Assembly: GCA_964452725.1 (NCBI GenBank)
Contig: CAYVMX010000011.1
Location: 1-35,717 of the forward strand
Length of the DNA stretch: 35,717 nt
Direction of reading: 5' to 3'
Source: CAYVMX01 sp964452725
Lineage (GTDB): Bacteria > Patescibacteriota > Gracilibacteria > JAHISY01
The first letter of the stretch is position 1. Every line of letters starts with the position of its first letter. The position numbers and the translations under genes are program-made. The notes under the pieces were generated by a model, which had not been told where the DNA came from, did not search any database, and saw only the letters and a program-made list of their open reading frames with translations. Positions 24,241-32,300 of this stretch are shown here, piece after piece.

Positions 24241-24929
24241 TGCCTGAATCCAAGCAAAGTAAGCTATATCACAAAGCCACTGCCACAGCAGCAGGCGAAA
24301 TGCCTCGTGAAAAAATGATTGAACGCGGACCACAAAGCCTGTCCGACAGTGAGCTGGTCGCGATCCTACTCAATACTGGCTACAAAGGTCTCGACGTCAG
24401 TACCCTGTCGAAACTCTTGGTCAAAGACTTTGGACTCAAAGGACTCTTTACCAGCTTCAACGCCGTCGGTGACCTTGCGAGCGCGACCGAACTGCCACCC
24501 GCAAAATCCTGCTCACTCTCAGCCGTCGGTGAGATTATCCGTCGACTCACTGCCAAAGATCGCGCCGAGATCAGCTGCGCCGCCGACGCTTTTGAGTACT
24601 TCTCCGACCTACAAACTGCTCGCCGCGAACAAGTCCGCATCGTTTGCTTAAACGCTGAAAACATCGCCTTTTACTCAGAGAACGTCGCCCTCGGCGGTGA
24701 AAATCAAACCACTTGCCCACTCATAGCGATCTTTCACCCACCCGTCCGGCTCTACTCACAGAGGATCATCATCGCGCACAATCATCCCCGCGGCAAAGCC
24801 ACACCGTCAGACGAAGACCTCACCTGGCATACAGAGCTACTCGCCACTGCCGAAAAACTTGGCGTCGAAATCATTGACCACATCATCGTCGGCACAAAAG
24901 ATTTTTACAGCTTCACCGAAGAAGCATAG
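24240..24929 (+). CDS. radC: RadC-family JAB/MPN domain protein
   Basis: A 229-residue RadC protein. The N-terminal helix-hairpin-helix-like region (about 20-105) includes MPREKMIERGPQSLSDSELVAILL, typical of the family. The C-terminal MPN+ domain has the complete metal motif: His180 and His182 in HNHPRG, Ser190 and Asp193 in PSDED. A possible metalloprotease or isopeptidase activity is inferred from the motif; the biological role of RadC is unsettled, and the old link to DNA repair is weak. Translationally coupled to the upstream HTH gene by a shared base. Confidence 0.93.
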   Translation: MPESKQSKLYHKATATAAGEMPREKMIERGPQSLSDSELVAILLNTGYKGLDVSTLSKLLVKDFGLKGLFTSFNAVGDLASATELPPAKSCSLSAVGEIIRRLTAKDRAEISCAADAFEYFSDLQTARREQVRIVCLNAENIAFYSENVALGGENQTTCPLIAIFHPPVRLYSQRIIIAHNHPRGKATPSDEDLTWHTELLATAEKLGVEIIDHIIVGTKDFYSFTEEA

Positions 24930-24972
24930 AAACCCATTCAAAATCAAAACTAAATATTGCAATGTTGGATTT

Positions 24973-25001
24973 TTGCCATAAACTAATTTATAGTTTCTAA
25001 T
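24973..25001 (+). promoter_or_regulatory. Promoter of the winged-helix membrane protein gene
   Basis: TTGCCA and TCTAAT are 17 bp apart. The transcript would start about 9 nt before the ATG. Other AT-rich boxes nearby are possible. Confidence 0.3.
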
Positions 25002-25016
25002 CATCAACCCTACAAT

Positions 25017-25655
25017 ATGCTTATTCGCACAAATCTCTTCACATTAAATGGCACTCGCCTAGTCCTACGCGATGAAAATCGCGAAGAACGTCTCACGGGT
25101 ATTCCACTGGCAATCATCCGTGAAGTCTACCTAAACAATCAGATCTCTGTCGAAAAACTCACAGAACGCATCGGTAATGAAGAAATGAAAACTGGCACAA
25201 TCTCTGTACACAAAAGTCGCTTAAAAAGAATCTTTGGCTTCGCGCCTATCTTGCTAGACAAAGGAATCTTAAGCGTACCTTCTAATATTAAAATTTTGAA
25301 AACAATCGACAACGGACTTTCAATGTCCGAACAGCTAAGTGACATCGCTATCCGAGTCGACCACCTCCATGAGCACGCCGAAGAGCTACAAAGCTGGATT
25401 GCACGCAATAAAAAACCAGTCCTCGCCTCCACAGCCATCGTCATTGTTCTCGGTATACTGATTCCATTTTTATTAAGCCCACCCAAAACAGCCGAGGCCG
25501 CTCCATGTGAATTCGTCAGTTCGGTCAACTCAGAGATTTATCACCTATCTGGCAGCAGCGCTGCCAAGCGCATTAAACCAGAAAACATCGTCTGTTTTGC
25601 AACGCGTGCAGAAGCTGAACGCTACGGACTTCGACCTTCTGGCAGTGCCGAGTAA
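25017..25655 (+). CDS. Candidate membrane-tethered winged-helix regulator with external Ada-like motif
   Basis: A 212-residue protein with an unusual order of parts. Residues 25-90 look like an OmpR/ToxR-type winged helix (TGIPLAIIREVYLNNQISVEKL, then ISVHKSRLKRIFG and a beta wing). A helical linker follows, then one membrane segment (about 134-154). Residues 165-209 lie on the other side and resemble the Ada-like metal-binding motif: YHLSGSSAAKRIKPENIV, then FATRAEAERYGLRPSGS. The Cys expected at two places in that motif are Ser here. By layout this is a ToxR/CadC-like one-component sensor, but I found no target operator. Function is inference; the topology is well supported. Confidence 0.75.
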   Translation: MLIRTNLFTLNGTRLVLRDENREERLTGIPLAIIREVYLNNQISVEKLTERIGNEEMKTGTISVHKSRLKRIFGFAPILLDKGILSVPSNIKILKTIDNGLSMSEQLSDIAIRVDHLHEHAEELQSWIARNKKPVLASTAIVIVLGILIPFLLSPPKTAEAAPCEFVSSVNSEIYHLSGSSAAKRIKPENIVCFATRAEAERYGLRPSGSAE

Positions 25656-25757
25656 ACTCATCAACACCACCGATTTCGACATAGACAAAGTGACCATCTT
25701 CGCGTAAGCTCGACAGGTTATATTTTTACATTATTTACCCACACACCACTCTATATT

Positions 25758-27560
25758 TTGACCAAAAAAATCATCACCATCGGTGTCATCGCCCATGTCG
25801 ACCATGGTAAAACTACTCTCGTCGATGCCCTACTAAAACAAGGCGGTGCTTTCGCTGCTCACGAAACCGTCGGCGAGCTCATGATGGACAGCAATGACCA
25901 AGAACGCGAACGCGGCATCACCATCACTGCCAAAAACTGTGCGATCCTCCACGATGATGTAAAAATCAATATCGTCGACACTCCCGGACACGCCGACTTC
26001 AGCAGTGAGGTAGAACGTGTACTAAAAATCTGCGACACCGTACTGCTGCTAGTAGACGCACAAGAAGGACCCATGCCCCAAACACGCTTCGTACTAAGCA
26101 AAGCGATTGAGCTAGGTCTGAAGCCCATCGTCGTGATCAATAAAATCGATAAACCTGGCAGCAATCCAGAAAAAGTCCACGATCAAATCTTTGACCTCTT
26201 CGCCGACCTCGGAGCCAACGATGAGCAACTCGACTTCCCCATGGTACTAGCGATAGCGCGTGATGGTGTCGCCAAGCTCAAAGTCACAGATGAATCAAAC
26301 AACCTCGATCCTCTCTTCGAGATGATTCAGTCCAATATCACTCCACAAGTAAAAAGCGCCGAAGAACCACTCCAAGCGCTCGTCTACTCACTCGAATACG
26401 ACAACCACCTCGGACGTATCGGCATCGCTCGTGTAATCCGTGGACAGATGACAACTGGCACAGAGATCGCACTCGCTCGCCGCGATGGCAATATCGTCAA
26501 AGGTCGTATCACAAAAATGTTTGTCTATCAGGGTATGAAAAAGATCGAAGCAACAGAAGTCGCTGCTGGTGAGATCGTCGGTATCGCAGGATTTTCCGAT
26601 ATTACGATTGGTGAGACTTTCACTGACCCTAGCAACCCCGAAGCACTCCCCGTCATCGAGATCGGTGAGCCAACTGTCTCCATGACTTTCAACGTCAACA
26701 GCAGCCCACTAGCTGGTAAAGAAGGCAAATACGTCACCACTCGCCAGATCCGCGACCGCCTCCACCGCGAGCTCGAAACCAATGTCGGACTCCAAGTCGA
26801 AGATATCCCTGGCAGCGACAGCTACAAGGTCTCTGGACGTGGCGAGCTCCATCTCGCTGTCCTCATCGAGAGCATGCGCCGTGAAGGCTTCGAGCTAGCA
26901 GTCGGTCGCCCACATGTCATCACACATGAAGTCGATGGCAAGCGCCAAGAACCAATCGAGCAAGCCAGCATCAACGTACCAGACGATATGACTGGCACCG
27001 TGATCGAAAAAATGGGTAAACGTAAAGGTGAGATGAAAGATATGAAAGCTGCCGATGGCTATACCCGCATTGAGTTTGAAATCCCGACACGTGGACTCAT
27101 CGGTTACGCTAGTGAGTTTATCCGCGATACACGCGGCGAAGGCACACTCGATCACGTCTTCCTGCGCTACGACGACTGGCGCGGAGATATACCAGCCCGT
27201 GGCAACGGTGTCCTCATCAGTCAAGATCAAGGCACTTCTATGGGCTTCGCCCTAGGCAACCTTCAAGAACGCGGCACACTCTTCATCGGACCACAGACAG
27301 AAGTCTATGAAGGTATGGTCATCGGTGAAAATTCCCGCCCAGACGACATGGTAGTCAATCCACTCAAAGGCAAAAAGCTAACCAATGTCCGTGCCAGCGG
27401 TAGTGATGATGCACTCAAGCTCACCCCCCCACGCGAATTATCTCTCGAAATTGCTATCGAATATGTTGCAGAAGATGAACTCGTAGAGATCACACCAACC
27501 AAAATTCGCCTACGAAAAAAACTTCTCAAGGAGAATGAGCGCAAACGCTCAAAGAATTAA
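25758..27560 (+). CDS. typA: Translational GTPase TypA/BipA
   Basis: A 600-residue ribosome-associated GTPase of the EF-G superfamily linked to stress growth and 50S assembly. Motifs: G1 AHVDHGKTT, G2 region RERGITI, G3 DTPGHADF, G4 NKID, then domains II, III and V, and the TypA-specific C-terminal domain with GTSMGFALGNLQERGTLFIGP. The start is TTG, with no Shine-Dalgarno sequence. Length and all motifs are normal. The upstream 100 bp hold no clear gene. Confidence 0.96.
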   Translation: MTKKIITIGVIAHVDHGKTTLVDALLKQGGAFAAHETVGELMMDSNDQERERGITITAKNCAILHDDVKINIVDTPGHADFSSEVERVLKICDTVLLLVDAQEGPMPQTRFVLSKAIELGLKPIVVINKIDKPGSNPEKVHDQIFDLFADLGANDEQLDFPMVLAIARDGVAKLKVTDESNNLDPLFEMIQSNITPQVKSAEEPLQALVYSLEYDNHLGRIGIARVIRGQMTTGTEIALARRDGNIVKGRITKMFVYQGMKKIEATEVAAGEIVGIAGFSDITIGETFTDPSNPEALPVIEIGEPTVSMTFNVNSSPLAGKEGKYVTTRQIRDRLHRELETNVGLQVEDIPGSDSYKVSGRGELHLAVLIESMRREGFELAVGRPHVITHEVDGKRQEPIEQASINVPDDMTGTVIEKMGKRKGEMKDMKAADGYTRIEFEIPTRGLIGYASEFIRDTRGEGTLDHVFLRYDDWRGDIPARGNGVLISQDQGTSMGFALGNLQERGTLFIGPQTEVYEGMVIGENSRPDDMVVNPLKGKKLTNVRASGSDDALKLTPPRELSLEIAIEYVAEDELVEITPTKIRLRKKLLKENERKRSKN

Positions 27561-27605
27561 TTTAGCACTATGTCTATAGTAGTTTTAGCAGTTAGTATTG
27601 CCTTT

Positions 27606-27614
27606 TGCTAAAAT
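27606..27614 (+). promoter_or_regulatory. Extended -10 promoter of the lipoprotein gene
   Basis: TGCTAAAAT, 24 nt before the ATG; leader near 17 nt. Confidence 0.5.
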
Positions 27615-27638
27615 CCCACTAATTTAACTTCAAGTCCT

Positions 27639-28073
27639 ATGAAAAAAATCCTCGCACTATTGTTCTTTTCAGTATTTTTGACTGCCTGTAGCGACACAGC
27701 TCCAGCTCCAACTAACCCAGTTTCAGCTGATCCAGTTTCAATCACCACTGAGGACCCCGCCCCTACTGTAAAGTCTGAAGAAAAGCCTATTTTTCTAGAA
27801 CCAATCACTACCGATATCACTGATGGCGCGACTTTTACCATAGAGCCAGTCACGATCAAGGGTGATGCACCAAGCGGAACCAAATTTATTATGGTAAATG
27901 GCAAAGAACTAGACACATTCAAAACAGGTGATGCTAAATTTATCTACACTCCTAGTACCAAAAAAGGTGACTTGATAATCGGACAAAATACTTATGACAT
28001 CAAAGTCTATGGTGAAAGTGGGACACTTGATCAACAAACCGTAGTCTTAAACTTTCAACCAGGTCTCAAATAA
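27639..28073 (+). CDS. Small lipoprotein with Ig-like domain
   Basis: A 144-residue secreted lipoprotein. The signal peptide MKKILALLFFSVFLTAC has a lipobox with Cys17, so the mature protein is expected to be lipid-anchored at the membrane surface. A Pro/Thr/Ala-rich linker (about 18-50) precedes one beta-sandwich-like domain (about 60-140), similar to Ig-like domains (TFTIEPVTIKGDAPSGTKF and YDIKVYGESGTLDQQTVVLNF). Function unknown. It is the first of four consecutive genes for secreted or surface proteins and has its own promoter. Confidence 0.85.
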   Translation: MKKILALLFFSVFLTACSDTAPAPTNPVSADPVSITTEDPAPTVKSEEKPIFLEPITTDITDGATFTIEPVTIKGDAPSGTKFIMVNGKELDTFKTGDAKFIYTPSTKKGDLIIGQNTYDIKVYGESGTLDQQTVVLNFQPGLK

Positions 28074-28082
28074 TCAATTTAG

Positions 28083-28111
28083 TTGACCAAAAAGACTATT
28101 TCTGCTAAAAT
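28083..28111 (+). promoter_or_regulatory. Promoter of the DUF916-like gene
   Basis: TTGACC at 28083-28088 and TAAAAT at 28106-28111 are 17 bp apart, with TGC extending the -10. Leader about 42 nt, with C-rich end. Confidence 0.7.
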
Positions 28112-28159
28112 GATCAGAAATAAATTAAATTCACTATCCTAACCTCACCCCTATCTCAC

Positions 28160-29278
28160 ATGACCAAGACACACTTTTTCTCTCGTCCGCTCGTACTGTT
28201 TTTTGCCTTCTTATTGAGTTTTCAGCTTGCTTTTGCCAGTGGTATCGGTGGACAACCTGCCAACCCACTTGATCCAGATAATTCTGGTTGGTTTATGTAT
28301 CAGCTCTCGCCAGGTACAACCTACGATGATGTACTGATAGTGACGAATTCATCAACACAGGCTTGGGACGTTGTAATATATCCAGCTGACTCTATACCGT
28401 CTTCTGGTGGCGGCTTTGCACTAAAACAGCGCGTAGACGAAATGATAGAAATGGGAGATTGGGTAAAACTCAGTACCACTGAGCTCACAATGCAGCCAGG
28501 AGAGGAAAAAAGAATTCCCTTTACTATCACAATTCCAGAAGATGCTGAGGTAGGTGAAACCGCAGGGGCAATCATGTTTGAAAAATTTGATCCAAACACA
28601 GGTGATGAAGATATCATCCAAGAAGGTAGCGGCGTCAAGATATCACTACGTACTGGTGTACGCATCTACAATACAGTACCAGGTGAAGTCTCAGAAAAAC
28701 TATCTCTGGTCGATATGGCTGTCAACCAAAAAATAGATGCTAATCAAAAATCCTACATCATAAATACACAAGTATCTAACACTGGCAATACTTCAATTAC
28801 AGCAATTTACAAAACAACAATTACAGATGCTTTCACTAACGCAGTCGTCAAAGAATCAGAATCAGAATTCTTAATTGCACGTGGGACTACTTTTGAAAAT
28901 AATTTTGAGTGGAATGATGTACCAAGTTTTGGTAAATTCAACGTCAACATCAATGTCACTGCCAAACTAAAAAACGGCAGCAAACAACCTATCGGTGTCA
29001 AAGAAATTACTATTTACGTGATTCCTTACTTCGAGATTTCAATCGCTCTAGCAATCCTGATTCTATTGATTGGATTTACTATCTACCGTCGTCGCAAATA
29101 CAGCAGCAAAGGATGGGTAGATTATCAAGCCAAAGCGGGAGATGACCTCATGAGTATTGCCGAAGCGCACAAAATCGACTGGCAAGTACTCGCCAAGGTA
29201 AACAATCTCAAACCACCATACTTGATCGCTGAAGGTACTTCTATCATTGTACCACCTACGTCTAGTATGGCAGAATAA
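28160..29278 (+). CDS. DUF916-like (WxL-interacting type) protein with membrane segment and C-terminal LysM-like domain
   Basis: A 372-residue protein. Signal peptide about 1-26 (cleavage near LAFA). Two beta-sandwich domains follow: the first (about 40-170) has the DUF916 features GWFMYQLSPGTTYDDVLIVTN, LQPGEE-like MQPGEEKRIPFTI and AGAIMFEKF; the second (about 180-280) has the CARDB/DUF3324-like pattern NTQVSNTGNTSI. A membrane segment (about 290-311) is followed by RRRK and then a LysM-like domain (about 318-368: YQAKAGDDLMSIAEAHKIDWQVLAKVN). In Firmicutes such proteins partner with WxL proteins, and WxL-like proteins are encoded just downstream. The LysM would lie inside by the positive-inside rule, which is odd. 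Confidence 0.8.
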   Translation: MTKTHFFSRPLVLFFAFLLSFQLAFASGIGGQPANPLDPDNSGWFMYQLSPGTTYDDVLIVTNSSTQAWDVVIYPADSIPSSGGGFALKQRVDEMIEMGDWVKLSTTELTMQPGEEKRIPFTITIPEDAEVGETAGAIMFEKFDPNTGDEDIIQEGSGVKISLRTGVRIYNTVPGEVSEKLSLVDMAVNQKIDANQKSYIINTQVSNTGNTSITAIYKTTITDAFTNAVVKESESEFLIARGTTFENNFEWNDVPSFGKFNVNINVTAKLKNGSKQPIGVKEITIYVIPYFEISIALAILILLIGFTIYRRRKYSSKGWVDYQAKAGDDLMSIAEAHKIDWQVLAKVNNLKPPYLIAEGTSIIVPPTSSMAE

Positions 29279-29323
29279 TCAACTAAACTGCGTTGCATCT
29301 CGGTACAATAAAATAAAAATAAA

Positions 29324-29329
29324 TATAAT
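29324..29329 (+). promoter_or_regulatory. -10 box of the giant subtilase gene
   Basis: A consensus TATAAT ends 7 nt before the ATG at 29337, so a leaderless mRNA is predicted. It also favours that start over the longer frame from 29247, which overlaps the upstream gene. Confidence 0.45.
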
Positions 29330-29336
29330 TGGTCAA

Positions 29337-32300
29337 ATGACCTATCTACCTATCAAACTTTCAATTTTAAACAGAGCTCTACGCAAAGTAGGGCTCTATT
29401 TACTTAGTTTGATACTGCTATTTAGTATAGTCGGGACTACTACTTTTAGCTATGCTCAGACTGATACTTCGACCACTGCCAACAGCACACTAGATGCAAC
29501 TATCGACTCTGGCATAAACCCCAGCAATGTAGATACTGCGACAAGCCCAAGCAGCGAACCCATTATTACAGTAGACGCAATACCAGAACCAGCAATAGTT
29601 ATAAATACAGATCCAGTACAGGCTGTAAGTCCAAAAGTGCAAAATACTACTGTCATCAGTGTCGATAATATCGACGATGTTAATACAAAATTTACAGATA
29701 AAAATAGCGAAGTCTTCGTAGAGATCACGACAGAAGATCCACTACCCGCCATCGATGATCTATCGATTGTTGTTACAGAAATTGATGGCGAGACAACTGG
29801 TGATCTCATAATCAAGGACACAAAAGAAAATACAGCATCGGACTCACAATTAGAGTCAGATCAATTAAATGAAAATAAAGAAGATGTGATCACTGTCGAC
29901 AGTGAAGATAATTCTAAATATAACGAGACTGATAAAAAAGAAAATACAGCTGAAACTAATCATGAAGGAAATGATGCTGACAACTGGAATGTCTCAACCA
30001 CCCCAATAAATACACCAATACCAACTACAATTTTAAAAAAAACTATCACGGCAGGAGAACTAGCAAAAATTAAACTTGCGATAACCAGCCACCCCCAAGC
30101 CAATATCAGTGTCGATGAAGCAGCTGGAATAGTTCAAGAACCTAACTATATTTATCACACCACTCAAGTAAATAACAGCCAAATCGCTGACTGGTGGTAC
30201 GGGGAAGACCCCACTGTACTGCATCAACGTGTCGCCGAAGTGCATGCTACGACACCCTTCCGCGGAGCTGGTGTCACTGTCGCCGTGATCGACACTGGTA
30301 TCAATCTAGATCATACCGATCTAGTCGGTTCAGAGTGGTCCAATTCCAAAGAAATACCAAATAATAATATTGATGACGATAACAATGGATATATAGATGA
30401 CATCAATGGTTGGAATTTTTTCGATGCCAATAACGACCTTACTGATGATCTAGGTCATGGCACTAGCATGGCAGGACTCATCGCCGCCCAAGACAATACT
30501 ATTGGTGTCATCGGAGTCGCACCAGCTGTCAAACTCATGCCACTCAAAGTCTGTGATTTGACTGGTAACTGTCCACTTGAAAACATCCTCTCTGCCCTCG
30601 ATTATGCTGAGCAAAATCAAGCTGATGTTATCCTGCTTGCACTCGGCAGTACTGACTACTCTTATATACTCGAACAAAAAATCAATGCTGTGCTTAGCAG
30701 TGGTAGCTTGATCGTCGCCAGTAGCGGCAATGATGCTAGTACCAACTTGAATTACCCAGCTGGCTACAGCGGAGTAGTCAGTGTCGGAGCTAGTACCCCT
30801 ACTGGTGATGTAGCTTGGTTTTCTGACACTGGAGCTGGATTAGATTTCGTCAGCCCTGGGGTAGCGATCCGTAGCACTATCGCACTAGCTAGCTACAGCA
30901 CTGCCAACGGCACTTCTTATTCCGCAGCGACCGTAGCTGGGCTCTTGGCGCTCGCCAAAGAGCGCTTTAGTGGCAATACTAATACGGCAATCATCAACGC
31001 TGCTCGCCAAACTGCCAAAGATTTAATTACTGCTGGCTACGATACCCAAAGTGGCTACGGTCTCCTCGATCCAGTTGCGCTCTTGGCACTTGACCCTCAG
31101 GTTTTGGATCACCTACCGCTCGCCAGAGGTCAGGGTGACTATAGTGTCACCGCTCCTGCTGCTATATCGACACCAGCTACTCCACCTGTATTCAATCCAT
31201 CGAATCTCCAGAGTGACTTCTTCGTACAGCATATCTCAGCCGATATAGCTGATAACGAAACGGAACGAATCCTCACCGCACCCAGTGACTTCATTGCCCC
31301 AGCCAATGCCAATAACGCCTGGGTCTTCATCAGCAATCCCGCTCACACTGGAGCTGGACGTAGCAATGATGACGGCAAACAAAATGCAAAAGACGTGACC
31401 GCCTATATCTCAGCTGGCTTCGAGACAGACTTAAATCAAATCATAGTCTCGCGCTTTAGCGACAAAGATGACACTCAAGTAAATCTCACCATCGTGGAGT
31501 ATATCGGATCCACAGGTGGTGGTAATGAAATCCAAGTCCGCCGAGCAGGCAGCGCAGCCTACGACCCGACAGCTACCACCACAGATATTGTTGGTATCAC
31601 TGGTATCGCTGATATTGCTGATACTGTCGTCTGGATCACCGGACAGGCCAACCCAGACAAGAAACGCAAAAACTACAACACCGGACTCTCGACTGCCGAA
31701 CTACTAGATAATACCACCGCACGCCTGACACGTAGCGAAGCTGGCAATGATGCCGTAGCGACGTCATATGCCATCGTAGAGTTCACCGGCACCAACTGGA
31801 AAATCCAACGCTCCGAGCACACCTACACTGCTACTGGTGCTGCCGAGACTGAGACTATCACTGCGGTCAACGATCTAACCCGAGCATTTTTACACACTCA
31901 AAAACGCTCTGGCATGCCAGACCTCGCTGATTTTGGACATACTGTCTATCTCAGTACAGCTGACACCATTACTTATCAGCTCCGTGATACTGCCGATATC
32001 ACCGGTCAGACTAGCGTCGCCTGGGTGATAGAAAACACTCAACTCGGTGGTGATCCACTGATAGTCACACGCGGCGCTGGCACACGTCTACACGGTGGCG
32101 ATGAACCAGACATTTGGGACGTCATCACAGGTGTGAGCTACTCTCCAGCAGTCTCACTGCTAAGCATAAACAATGACAGCAGCGGCACAAATACTAAATA
32201 CCCTCGAGCAATTTTAGGTGCGCTGCTAAATAGCGCTACCAGTTTTCAGCTCTGGCGCTCAGACACTGGAGCAAGCCAAGACTATCGCTGGGAGCACATC

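Noticed and set aside
23770..24333. 187-codon open frame on the minus strand
   Set aside because: Antisense to the HTH and radC genes, with odd Cys/Phe-rich composition.
29247..29336. N-terminal extension of the giant subtilase
   Set aside because: Overlaps the upstream gene; the signal peptide begins at 29337 and a -10 box lies just before it.
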